Source: Phoebastria nigripes (Eukaryota > Chordata > Aves > Procellariiformes > Diomedeidae). From it: DNA of 64,000 nucleotides. Below, piece after piece: positions 23,582-35,636 of the stretch (position 1 is the stretch's first letter; every line of letters begins with the position of its first letter). The notes below the pieces were generated by a model that worked only from the letters and a program-made list of their open reading frames with translations, was not told where the DNA came from and searched no databases. The DNA lies in assembly GCA_035582835.1 (NCBI GenBank), contig JAYKAV010000778.1, positions 4,391,973-4,455,972 on the forward strand, given 5' to 3'. The position numbers were made by a program, and so were the translations under genes.

Positions 23582-26140
23582 AAATATCATTTGGGTTTGG
23601 GACATTAATTTATAGCGTTAATATCAGAGACAGATGGGTCTGTCATTCCCTCATTGCTTATCCCCCTGCTAAAACCAGCATATCGAAGCTCTACTCCCGC
23701 CTCCCTGGGTAACTGTTATCACTATTAGCGTCAAGCAATTATTCATCAAAATAGGACACGCGTAGATAAAAAGAGCCTTTGCATTAAGTCCCCGGCAGGC
23801 AGCTGATCACATTTCAACTCCCTCCAACACCACCGATCCGGCCTCTTCCAGGCAGGTCCTGAGGCAGAGGAGGACTGCGATGCTCCGACGCAGCAGAGAT
23901 GTTCGCATCCCTGCCTTAGCCACCCCAGAGAAGCCAGGGATACGGGAGCTCACTGANTGCAGCACTAAAAATCACCAAATCGAAGAAACAATTCCCTCAG
24001 CCAGGTTTCCCTCTGCAATCTATTCCTTGAGTTCAGGCTGAATTTGACTGAACGGCCCGAGCACCATGAATTCCACTATAACACAGCACCACCAAATCAG
24101 TAACAGATGTCCTGTGAGATCTTCAGGTGACAACAGCTCATAGACCGGGCCTAATCCCCACCTCACGTCATTTTTGTACCCACAGAACTTGGTTGTTTTC
24201 AGTTCACATAGACCAAGACCATTTATTATTACCACGGAACTAATCATTATTGATGGCTTGCGTTTTTACCACAAGGTTTCACTTTGGGAATTTCACAGAT
24301 TTCGAAGACCAGATTTTCACAAAGTACTTGTATATGGAAACTACGAAGCACTATAAAGGCATCTTTAAAACAGGCATCTATTTTGCGTTTGAGCCAGCGA
24401 TCTGTGCATTCAATCAAAAATGTATTTCTCTGTGGAAGAAGACATCAGAAGAAGCAGGGTACAGAGTGCCAGCCAACCTTTTTTCCCGGCTCCTCTGTAC
24501 TTACAGGCTGATTTTCTCACAGTTGTTCCCATTTTTGAGAAACTAGGCTACACAGAACTAATGGCTAAAACACAAGCGGTAGCTGCAGCAACAGCCACCA
24601 GCAAAGCGAGACAGGTGGAGGCAGCCAAAGGGACAAAATAAAGGAGAAAATGGGATTCTTTAATAGGACCGTAGCTTGCCTTGCCTTCTTAACGTTGTAT
24701 GAACCTCACAGGTAGCATCACTTGCAAGCCAGAAATGAACAGCTGGTAATCTAGAACTCTACCTTCCTGATAGAGTGGGAAAGGATTCATCTTCCCAACC
24801 TTTCTGTGGGATCTAAAGCAGGAAATTTGAAAATAAGACCAAATCACAGGCCACCACACTTAAAAATCCTGGTCTTACGATTTCCCTAAATCACGGTTCA
24901 AGGCTTCCTTAAGCCACTAAATGCTTAAATCCTGATATGTAGTGCACACAATAGGGTTTGAAACACAGGAGGGTTTATAGGAGTCATGATTATTAAACAA
25001 TTGGTCGTCTTTTGATGATTGATATGTGCAGGCTCACCAGCTCAGTCTCAAATATTTATTCTTTCAGAAAACTCACTTAAAAGTTAACAAAGGACTTGAT
25101 GTACTTTNTAACCCGTGCTACACAAGAGAAAAAAATGAGACACTTGAATTGAATAACTGGTGCCAGGTAAGACAAAATGAAAAAGCAAATATTCTTTAGA
25201 AGATCACCGGCAAAGAAGAACTTCAGATCAGTTCTGTGAGTTCACCATTATGTCCCATAAACATTTTTCCCCTAACCTCANAGAGACATAAAAATATTTC
25301 ATCATCATGCGGCAAAAAAACCCCCATAACTTTCAATAGATTATTTTGGAAAGAACATATCCAATTTGGGGAAAAGAACATAAACTATGTATCACATAAT
25401 ACTTGACAGAGCTAATGTCCCTGCAGGAAAGAAGGATTCTGTTTTAGATAGAAAGATTTTCCTAACAAAACCAGAAAATGGCTAGTCATTGCCCTGCATA
25501 TACAGATCTTAAAAAGAAATCCTTCTGCAGACATCAGTCTGAAGATTAAATTTTCAAGATCTGTTCAGTAAAAATGGAGACTGAGCAATTTTCCCCTAAA
25601 CATAGAAAACGTATTGGGAAGCTGCTACATAAGAAAAACAGAATATAGAGTGATGCTGCCACAAACGGTATGTAGGAGGGGAGTGGGAGAGTGGGCAGAT
25701 GCACAATAACATAAAAAGAACACAGTACCAGAAAAAGGGTGGTTTTTCTCTGAAAAGCATTTGTCATCATCAGCNCTGAATGTAGAAATACGTAACTCGT
25801 GAGATTCAACAAATTCCCATTTGGGATAATACAGCTTGTAAGACTTCAACCTGTACAGCATCCTGCACGATTTGTGAATAGGCTCCGAGTGACTAACCTC
25901 ACCATGAGATCCGCGGATGTGTGGGTGCTTAATTAGGGTTACGGCTCCTATCTGCCTGGTTTACAAATTGGCATAAATCATTAACTTCCTGACCTCATCT
26001 CCTAATTTCACAGTCTCCAGGTTTTGTTGTTTTAACCCGACCCACCAGCTGAGACAATAAGCTTCTGCACTGCAGTGCTTTATTAGCCACAGCTATGATC
26101 AGCACTTGGGTTTGGCTGCCAGCTTTCAGGTAGAGAGACA
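23582..26140. other. Noncoding stretch, no gene seen
   Basis: The sequence shifts from moderate GC (to about 23950) to AT-rich. Ambiguous bases lie near 23957, 25108, 25281 and 25775. Overlapping plus-strand open frames at 24174-24641 (60-98 codons) have no recognisable domain. Confidence 0.5.
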
Positions 26141-26159
26141 TGATTTGCTGAGCAAATCA
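26141..26159. repeat. Perfect 19-bp palindrome with single central base
   Basis: TGATTTGCT and AGCAAATCA pair fully around one G. The centre TTTGCTGAGCAAA resembles overlapping Maf-type half-sites. A palindrome of this size is only mildly unexpected in 64 kb. Confidence 0.65.
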
Positions 26160-27965
26160 GCATTTTCCATCTATAGAAACCTACTGGATGAAACTCAACA
26201 GTAATTGAGTACAAGAGGAGAGGATGTAAACAAGTGATTATCCTTCCTAGAAGCATATCCACTAACAGGGGTCCATCTCATAAAGATGAGGTTCTCGCCG
26301 CATAAATCATGTGGGCAGTGCAAAAACAAAGTTAAAACCAAGCCTAGAAATAATGCCAAAAAAGCGTGACTCAAATCTATTCTCATCATTTCCCAGAGTT
26401 ACAAAGGGGGGGGGGGGGGGGAAGGGGAGGCAGGGATGGAGTGGGAAAAGCCTTTCATGCCTCCAGCCAGAATGGAGACTGTTCTTTCCAGTTCTAAGCT
26501 GCTAGCACATTCAGGAAATAGGCTGGAAATCAAAATTGGTTTCCAACAGCTAAAAATGGGAAAGGGCTGTCCCAAGCAATAGTTTGGTAGGGGCGAAAGC
26601 TGGGCAGATTCACCTTCTTGTCTAGCGTTGTGGAAGACCCTTCTGGACAAGGCAGATCGCAATTCTGTAGGGGAATTAGGCGACGCACTGCCTAACTTGT
26701 ACGTAGTATCCAACAAGTACATCTACGTGTTATTTTGCAACCATACAACAACAACTGCCTCTGTCCTTACAAGTTGCGCAGCGATTTAAACTTCTCCTCC
26801 TTGCTGAAAGGCAAGACACGTTTAGTCCAGGCTTGGAGATGTCCACGCACAGTCGTTAGTAGCCTAGAAACCAGAGAGCACTGACTTGCAGGATTAGCTC
26901 ACCTCTACCCACAAGCGTGGATGTCGACCTACCCTCTCTGTTGTTATTCTAGCCAGGTTAAATGTCAGAGGTAGGCATCCTTGTCCCTCTGGTCAGGAAA
27001 CTCTTCTCTGAACACTTCCCTCTTGAGGGATGAGGATGGAGATGACGGAATATTTTTGATAGGGGCAAAAATATTTGGAGTGCCAGAGCAGCTTAACAAT
27101 GTATTTAATTCAACTATTTAAAATTATTTGCATGGATTGTGCATATTAGCATATTCAGCCATCTCAATATCTACAGAATTACATATTCCTAGAAAAAAAG
27201 GCAAAATAATTCTGGTGGAAAGTAGAAGCACAAAGCTAACTATGGAAGTATACGCCACATTTATAAATTGCCTCCTGTCTCACTTACTGTTTAATTCACA
27301 CTCTTATTTATCACTCGCACACAGTAGCAATTGTCCTAATTCTAAAGGTACAATAACCCTGGAAGTGAGTTCGCAATCACATATCCATACTGTATAGGTT
27401 TCATTTTATATTTTCCTGAAAGAAAAAATATTAAGGTTAAAAAAGGCTCTACACACTCTCATTCTCATGTAACTGAATATGTGAAGACAACGTGTTCCAG
27501 AAAGCTCTAGGCTGGAAATCAGCGTCACTGAACTGGTACTGAAAAGATGATATATAAAACCACGTTCTGACTTTTTTCTGTACCTTGATTACATCTATTT
27601 TATTAATTGAAAAGAGGCAACACAGAACAAGAAATGAAAAAGGGCAAGTTATGGCACATATGTTAACGGACATAAAGCAGACCAGTCTTAATGTCCTTCC
27701 CTTCTTTTCTGTTATACCACCTGGGTATAATTGACAGCACTGACACGTTTAGTGGTCAGTACTAAAGACCTATTACAGACGACACAGGAATATTTGCAAT
27801 ACCATACCCTCCCTTGCACAGCAGGTTTCTGTCTTGAAGGCGTTCACTTCAACACTGACAAACTTTAAATGCGATTAATAATTACACCAGAAAAAAAGAT
27901 ACTGCTTAGCTACCTTCATCTTGAAAGAGCTACTGAAAGTACTCATCTACTCTTATAAAATTAAT
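26160..27965. other. Noncoding stretch with a poly(G) tract
   Basis: A G16 homopolymer lies at 26406-26421. The rest is unique-looking DNA. The 107-codon minus-strand frame at 26399-26722 ends in glycine/proline codons from the G run and is not supported as coding. Confidence 0.5.
26406..26421. repeat. Poly(G) tract, 16 bases
   Basis: This is an uninterrupted G run, and its length is probably unreliable. Confidence 0.85.
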
Positions 27966-28019
27966 TTTTCATATGTTACAGATGAAGAATCTGAGATAGT
28001 ATGGTTACATGTTTGCTTC

Positions 28020-28315
28020 CAAGAACATAAGAGCAATCGCTGTGGGATGAGACCAAAGCCTCCTGCCTCCAACAGTGGCCAAAAATTGGATACCTAGCAA
28101 AGGGTAGAAGAGGGCAAAGATGTATGATATTTTCAAGTACTCTCCCAGCTTCTGGTCCTTTCAGACTGATGGACGTCTGTGCTAGACATTTCAGTTTATG
28201 TAGTCATCCTCACAGGCTGTTTTCCATGAACTTGTGCAGTCTCTCTCTGAACCTTTCTGAATTTCCAGCATCCACGACAAATTAAGGCAGAGTTCTGCAG
28301 CTTAACTACACATTC
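28020..28315. mobile_element. Ancient CR1/L3-like amniote repeat fragment
   Basis: The block begins AAGAACATAAGAGC and continues through GAGACCAAAGCC, CTCCAACAGTGGCCA, CCCAGCTTCTGG, GAACTTGTGCAGTC, CTGAA and finally CAGAGTTCTGCAGCTTAACT. This order matches a widespread sauropsid interspersed repeat in which a 'gaacataagaac...gaccaaaggtcc...acagtggcca' start leads to a 'gagttccacaggttgac' end. It is strongly diverged. Family assignment to CR1/L3 is from memory of that repeat and needs a library search. A short MIR-like patch (TGTTACAGATGAAGAATCTGAG) lies just before it at about 27973-27996. Confidence 0.5.
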
Positions 28316-30819
28316 AAAGTACCATTGTCACAGGCAAGTGCTTACAGACCAGCAAAGGCGGCAAGATAAAATAATTGCCATTCTCAAATCATAAAAGTCC
28401 TTGCAGTCACCCTTTATTACTGTCCAAGCTGTGCCATGACAAAGCACTGTTTTGCACACACCGCCAACTTTCTGAACACCGAGAACAGGATTTAGAAAAG
28501 CCCTTCAGAGACTGATGCCTCCGGTTTAAATAAATATCCCAAATATGAGGTAAAGACATTCCAGCTGTGCCAGAGTTGGCAATTCAAGAAGTGTATTTTT
28601 TTCATCAGAATCCTAAATAAACTAGAGATAGACGTTTCTGGCAAGAGTGCCCATTTTGCAGTTTTCTGATGACAGCTAAGTTGCATTAATTCTAAATATC
28701 GCTCCACTTATTTTAGTTTCCACATTGATCGAAAATATTGACGTCACATTCTATTTTAACTAAGTCAAACAGGGCCTCACCCAATAGCTCGCTAAGGGCA
28801 ACAGCAGACATTTTATTGATTTAAATGAACTTTGCATCAGGACCGCAATCATTTAATTCAACACTGCAATGTGTCTTCTCATCTTCCTTCCTGTCCTGGC
28901 CTTCCTGCCCTACCTTCTTTCGTCTTTGATTACTGTGTTCGGTTTTGATCTTGTGGGGGCAGAAGCTGCTATTAATGTAAAGAAGGAGCCGAAGGATCAT
29001 CCTGAAGGTCTGCATTCATCCTGCCTGCTCCCCAGCTACCATCTAGTGCCATGGACAACTGGTCCAACACCCTGAGGGAATGCTCCTTCTCTAATCCTGT
29101 GAGGTGGATACCTGCCTCCTCTGTGTGACCAGATATAGACTCTCTAGCTGGAAGACAAGAAAGCTGAAGGGACTGGCTAAGACTTTAAAGCTTTTCATTT
29201 TTATGATAAAAATAAATGGTTTAATATTTTTTTGCGTGGAAGGGGTTTAAATTGTTTTGCTTAAACGCCTTCTCATATAACGATCTGGCCTGTTCTCAGA
29301 AGGCTTTTTTCCATCTTTTTTCTGAGCATTTGCATTATAGCCAGATACTGTTGAATTACATTAGCTCTGAGAGACTGGGCATATTTCAAGCTCAAGGGTA
29401 ATTATCTGAGAAAAAGTCACAGAAAGCAAGTTATACGCTGAAAAGTACTTGCATATATTTCACTTGTGTCCCTGACGGATCAATTCTACCATTTGTGATT
29501 AAAAAGTCCTATTACTTGTTTTCCCAGAAACCAGGGGAGTCTTTCCATTGAGCTGTCTGAAGAGTCAAAACGAGGGCTCTTTATTCTAACCCCACTGACT
29601 TACCTGATGTAATAGTTCATTACATTCAGAAATTATCCTGTTACAATACCGCGGCTGGACTACAGTGTTGTACATAGTATAACGAATTTAACAGGAACAT
29701 TTGTTGATCTGGAAACAGAATTCTGTTATCTCAAAGCTAAGTGCTTCNGGGTGATGTAAAAAAAAAACAACTTCACAAATGATAACAATATGAAAAATAA
29801 TTATGCCTGGGCAACAAGAGCATATAACAGCAAAACTGATTTGGTTGCCGCTGCGTCAGAAGCCTGTAAGAAAACNTGACCCAGATCTCACCCACTTTAA
29901 ATCCTTTACAGTTACAACCTAGATGCTGCACATAATCAGCTCTGCTTAAGCATCCTTGCTGTTACGTGTAAAAGTGTGCCTGCACTTTAGTATTGGACAA
30001 GGTCGCATGGATTCACATTTGAATGGGCCCTATCTACCTTGAATTAAAAGTTTACGTGTCCATAGCTATCAAAACAAAGGCTTGAATGTTTGCTACTTAC
30101 ACAAATATTATCACATATGTACGTATATGTATTTGTATATGTAGCAGTCTGACCCAAAAAATGAGTCTTCCAAAATTAAAGATGACCCACAAAATAAACA
30201 ATTGTCTTTCACAGTTTGTTTCAGTTTGCAAAGTATGGAAGAAGAAGAGCACGACCAAGTGATGCATCTTTATATATCTGCCTGCTATATATATATGCTA
30301 TCTAAAATGGCATTTCTACCACCGACATACCATCAGGACCAATGATATGGTTAGATTTCACCTACCCACCTGTAATCAGGCTTGGAGCCTGAATGTTTAG
30401 GCCACAATAGTGGATATCCAAAATAAAGTGACTACACATAACCAATCATAAGAAAGATTCTAACTATACAATTTCTGAAATACACCAGCAATAACGAGCC
30501 TTAAGTAACAACCTACAGAAGTCTAGTATACCTGCTCTAAAGCCAATAATGCTATTTCCTTTCTCTTTTGCTTGTTTCGTGTAATAAAAACATAAAGAAG
30601 AGTTAGATAATGCATTGCTTCATCAAACACTTATGGCAAAGAGGTGTATCATTTAAGATGTCTTTCAAGCACATTTTCGTGCTGCTTATAACAAGAGATG
30701 ACCTACCTGATACTTGTTTATAAAAACACAGGATAAAATTTTGTATTGAGGATTCTCAAAGAGCTCTCAAAGACTATTTTTAGATACTCTCCAAATTAAC
30801 AACCGTATTAAACCCTTCT
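28316..30819. other. AT-rich noncoding stretch, no gene seen
   Basis: Low-complexity TATA/TGTA tracts occur near 30105-30150 and 30284-30296. A 68-codon plus-strand frame at 28869 starts with a hydrophobic, signal-like N-terminus but is otherwise unsupported. Ambiguous bases lie near 29747 and 29876. Confidence 0.5.
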
Positions 30820-31290
30820 CCTAAGCTAGATGCTTTTCACCTTTTCCTCACAAAAGAAAGAAGACGGAGATTCCTTTACTTTTGGAATCTCTCCCCCCAC
30901 CCAAATAACTCCAGAGGTCCCAATGTCTGCCCAAACCAGCACCATGGAGAGCGCCCGCCCATCACCAAGCCAGCCCCGGGGTGCCCGCAACCTTCCCACC
31001 CGCCGGCATGGGAAGCAACGAGGCGCGTAGAAGAGCATCAGGAATGCAAAAAAAACCCAGAGAGTCGGGAACCGTTGGGGAGACGGTCTGGTCCTGTTTG
31101 CACGTGCGTGTGTGCGTGGCCTTCAGAACTGCTGCCCAGCTGTGCCATATCAGATCTGAGCCGGGTGCCAGCAGTCAACGGTGCGGTGGCACACGGCGCT
31201 GCTCCGAGCTTCTGCTCACCCGTGAAATCCTCTGCTCAGGCGCTGCAAGGGCAGCAAAGGCCACAGAGACCACGAGAAACCTTCACATTT
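30820..31290. promoter_or_regulatory. CpG-richer patch carrying an RE1 site
   Basis: CpGs are clustered at about 30950-31030 and 31070-31250 in otherwise AT-rich DNA. Several open frames overlap on both strands (66-105 codons) without known domains. With the RE1 motif at 30935-30955, it may be a regulatory element or an alternative first exon. No transcript structure is evident. Confidence 0.4.
30935..30955 (+). promoter_or_regulatory. REST/NRSF binding site (RE1)
   Basis: The 21-bp window matches the canonical RE1 at 18 of 21 positions. It keeps both half-sites intact with correct spacing: CCAGCACC on the left and GGAGAGCGCC on the right, separated by AT. REST represses neuronal genes in non-neuronal cells through such sites. 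This is the strongest single regulatory motif in the window. Confidence 0.6.
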
Positions 31291-32881
31291 CTAATTAAAT
31301 ATTTTCATCAGTGGCAAATGCTAGATCTTGAAAACAAGTAATAAATGTGGACTAAAATCCTAGGTCTAGAAGAGCTGAAAAGTCAAGTTTCAAAATTCAA
31401 GAAAGCCAGATCTGATTACCGTGGCATACGGTTATTTCTGTCGAAAACATGGAGTCAGCTAAGTGCAAAACATTCAGTGTTGTATTTCCCACCACGAGTG
31501 CCTGGAGAAATGAATGGCAAATGATCCCCCTCTCCTGGTCAAGTCATGCTAAGGCAGCGACGGATTCACATTTCAAGACAGTTATTTCAGCATTACAGCA
31601 GCCCAAGCACAAAGTTTTGGGATGGCTAAAATACGCCATTGCTCCAGGTGCAAATGCTGCAGTAAGCATCCGGGTTCATATAAGCATTTAGTCTATTCAG
31701 CACATCAACAGTAATCTTTATCCGTAGTCATATTTTCCCACGTAACTTTCTGAACAGCTCTGAAACAGTTTGCCAAGGATGGCTGGACAGGCTTTAAATA
31801 ATGAACTTGTAAATTCCCCTACGGCAACATCCTGCTGAAAACAAGATGAAATGCACTGACACTGATTACAAAGAGGAGGTAAAGGACTAACTCCATGAGA
31901 GAAAGGTCCTACTGTACAGATTCTGCCTCCATTCCACTGTCCTACTACCAGTTAGGATAGGGTAGACCAGGACAAGACAGAATAAGATGCTCTCTGTATC
32001 AAAAACACCGTTAAATCCTCGGTGGCCCAAAGATACAGACTACCGGGGAACTTCTACAGAAAGCACCTGAGAAGATCCAAATGCCCCTGAGGTAGCAGAA
32101 ATGAAGAAACATTTTCCCTACGTGATAGATAAAAGCCAGAAAGCAAGGTCTAAAGACCAAACCCAGCGACAGGCCACAGACCTCTGAGCAGGGTATAACC
32201 TGCTGCTGAAGGGCCCTGCCTCGTGAGCTTCTGCTGGTTTTGGATTAATCATTTACGTTCTTCAGTATGCACCTGCCAAGTGACCTTTTAAAAGCATTTC
32301 ATAACCTATTAAAGGTATCTTTTCTAAATAATATCAATTTTAAAACAGTAATTTTTGAGTCAGCTAAAGACATAAATTCCTCAGAAATCACAGGGCATGT
32401 AGCTTATTGTCCTTCTATGACTTAAAAACATAATGTAGATCTCACTTTCAAAACACTAGCCTTTCTCCTTGACCTTCCTAAAGGTAATACTGTAATATAA
32501 TGTTTAATTTTTAACTTCCAGGCCCCTGTTTATGGAACCATATAACGAAAAACTCTTCATAGACGCAAAAAGCACATGAGACCACTGCCATCATACATAC
32601 TTCCAGTATCTGTGGGTATTTCAAGGACTACGGAATGTAATTTTCACTTTTACGTTTACTTTACAGTTTTATATTAAGAATCCTACTTACTTTTAACGGC
32701 TAGTGTTTCTGCAGCATTCAGATATTTAAGAGACCAATTCTGGCTGTAGGAAGTTTATTGGAATCAGTTTGAACGGTCTGTCAAGAAGCAGCTTGGCTTC
32801 CTGTCAAAAGGACTTTCAGATCACCTCCGCAGTGCCGCACTTGAAAAGCACCAATGTGGTCCTCAGGAAATTATTTTCTTA
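31291..32881. other. Noncoding stretch, no gene seen
   Basis: The DNA is AT-rich and unique-looking. The 80-codon frame at 31449 has no recognisable domain. Confidence 0.5.
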
Positions 32882-32920
32882 CAATGATAGATTGAAATGC
32901 TTTGGGCAATTGTATCATTG
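32882..32920. repeat. Imperfect hairpin
   Basis: CAATGATA pairs with TATCATTG. After a small internal loop, ATTG pairs with CAAT, closing a 12-base loop. It is too short for a typical miRNA precursor unless the flanks pair, which I do not see. Confidence 0.5.
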
Positions 32921-35525
32921 ATCTGCCTAAGTGTGCTAGGCCAGAACTGCGTTCACATTGAACTGAAGTGGCTGGTCTGATTCTGAATTTGTACTGAAGA
33001 CAAAAACATTCTAGATCTGAAGCTACTTTGCAGAGGCAACTATATGTCTCGAGCTAAATACAGGAAGGTATATTTGATACACAGCTTTTTCTTTTACTGT
33101 AAAATCTGTCCCACCAGGTAAAAGAGCTTGTCCGTAACAGTACACCTTCAGTTATGTGAAACAAAGCATCCCCCCAGAATCAAGAGACGTGTCTGACACA
33201 CAGAAAGGCATACATTACCATGAACTTGTTCCTGAAGTGCCTTCAATTTCCATTAATTCCTGTGGAAGATGAGGATGAAGAGCTTGTCTTCTCAAACAAC
33301 TAATAAGAATGGGTCCCAATTCACAGCTAGAATAAAGGCAGCACTCTGTCTAGATTAATCATCATCATCACTTTAAAAGCAGGGTCTTTCTAAAAGGAAT
33401 AATTTCTGAAAAACACTTTGTGACTTCTTGGGAGCCTTGGGAATAAAAACCTTACAAAAAGGGAGCTGTCTGAACCACTTTCCCAAACAACCTCTTGCTA
33501 TTATGGAGATTTGAAAATGCATTGCAGAGATCATTACCAAAAAAACGTATCCTTGCAAAAGTATATTGTAATTTGACATGCCTGATGTAATTGGAAGCCT
33601 TACTGTAACTCAGCTGAGTTCATCAAATGACCCCCCTTGACTATCACTATATACTTAGCAATTTTACGTTTCACCAAGACAGTAGCATTAAAAACGATAA
33701 ATGAAGAGTATGGCAATTTATCCATTTCCTCGACCTGACTCTGAAAGTCAAAAATGGGATGCTCTTGCTTGGAGCCCTGAAAGTTTGCAATGTGTAGAAT
33801 GAGATGCTCCCAAGAGCATACACAGACTCTTCTTTGAAAGTCAGACATCTGTCTGATAGTAGTAAAGTTGATAGCGAACCGTGGTTGGAATGGACTAGAA
33901 ATATTTCTGCAAAAATCTACGCAAAACTGACCCTCAGCTGCCAGAGCAGTTCAATTTGAGCTGGCCCTATCAGTTTGTATACATGTGGCAAAAGGGCAGA
34001 TGATTTATTCACGTGGGTTAAAGCTGTACTCTACATTGGAAAGGGATAAAGGCAGCAAGTAGAGACTTCATGTTAAAAAGGAGGACAAAAAGAACTGTAA
34101 GTGTCTCGGTCTAGACCACACACATACTTCATCCCAGGCTTTCCCTCACAGCTCAATTTATCACCCTTAAGCTCTTGCAAAGAGCAAAACAAGCCTGTAT
34201 CTCCACAACGTACAGCGCTGGATTACAGGCAGTATTTTAATTCCACGCTGCCNCGTTACGGCTCCTGGAGCACGTGCACGGAGAGTGCTGAACGGAGGCT
34301 ATCCTCCTTGTTCACAGAGCTGCCAGACCGAGAATACCTTTCAAGACATGCAAGTTCTTCTGATGACCCTAACAATTACAGAAGATGAGTTTCAAAGCAG
34401 GAGTTAACTGGCTTGTATGGAAAAGACAGAAGCTGGACTTTCCAGTGAGAGATAACGAAGACAAACACTAGCTAACATCTAACACATCACTGGGGATGTG
34501 AGAAACCTAGATTCAAAATCCCAAGTGTCCTATCACCTCAATGAATGAATGGCCCAATTAAAACACTATTATTTATGTAAAGTAGAACAGCTCCAAAAAA
34601 GACTAGGCAGGCACTAATCTATTCATCCAGGACTTNAGAAACCTCTCTGAATCAAAAATTTCCAAGTAAAGCCTTAACCACCAGTCTTGCAATGGGCACT
34701 CGACACCATGCAACGGAGCATGCTGGCAAAGTACCGAGTCAGCCAACACGTCTGCATGGTAGAGCATGCCGGTCAGGCGTAGAAGCAGGAAAAGCACATC
34801 AGCACGTTGTGCCCCATCTTTTAGCTGGGTTAATTTGTACCCTTGTGCTGACATGCTTATCTTGTCTTTATTGGTGCCGGCTTGAAGGTCACTGCATTGT
34901 CCACCATCGCACAATGCAGAGATATCCTGAGACATCATCTTTTCCGTACTGAAGGAAATACTTGCAAACTTTTCAAAAATCCTAAATAGAACAATAAAAT
35001 CTCTAGGATTCACTTCTCCATAACTGCAACCAGCCAGCAAAGAGGATTTACCAGTCCCTTCCACTCCTTTAGTTGTCATCTCTTTTCTTTGAGGACACAA
35101 GGATGTGTAGCAAAGGGCTTTCTTAATAAAAATCAGTCTTTAATTCATCAGCTGAGACTGAAATTTGTGTTTGGCTAACAGCGAACGATATTCAAAACAA
35201 CAGAAAGCACTCAAGTAAAGCCGATGCTGTAGTACTATGTTACATTTCTCTAACACTACAAGATCTGAAGATTCTAAATACTTTTTAATTCAGGGAGGTT
35301 AAAAAAGTCTGGGTTCAGAGAAAAGCACTACTGTGAATTTAAACAAGGGCAATTCTGTTCTCAGGCATTTCAGAGCCATTGCGCATTCTTCTGCCTAGCT
35401 CACAATATTCAAGTCCCCCTTCGATGCGTTGCATTCAGACCAAGACAAAAGGACCACCCGGGCAGAAGAAAGCATCTCAATGTCAAGCAGGTACACAGGG
35501 TGTATGAACTGCGCTAGCTAAGCAA
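32921..35525. other. Noncoding stretch, no gene seen
   Basis: The largest open frame, 165 codons on the minus strand at 34603-35100, has no domain I recognise. It contains an ambiguous codon near 34636. A 95-codon plus frame at 34101 is similar. Both fit chance expectation. Confidence 0.45.
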
Positions 35526-35636
35526 AATTCTAATCTCAGATCCACACTTGTCNCTACTGAGCTAAGTGATAGTTTCCAAGTGGTCTTTGGTCCTGGAAAA
35601 GCAAGCTTCACCTTTGTCTTTCCACAGCTAAAATTG
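35526..35636 (-). mobile_element. Possible MIR-like SINE fragment, reverse orientation
   Basis: ATTCTAATCTCAGATCCACACTTG is followed by a CTACTGAGCTAAGTGATAG block and then CTTCACCTTTGTCTTTCCACAG. This echoes the reverse MIR order: attcgaatcccagctctgccactt, tgtgtgacc and cttaacctctctgtgcctcag. It is weaker than the copy at 18508. Confidence 0.35.
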
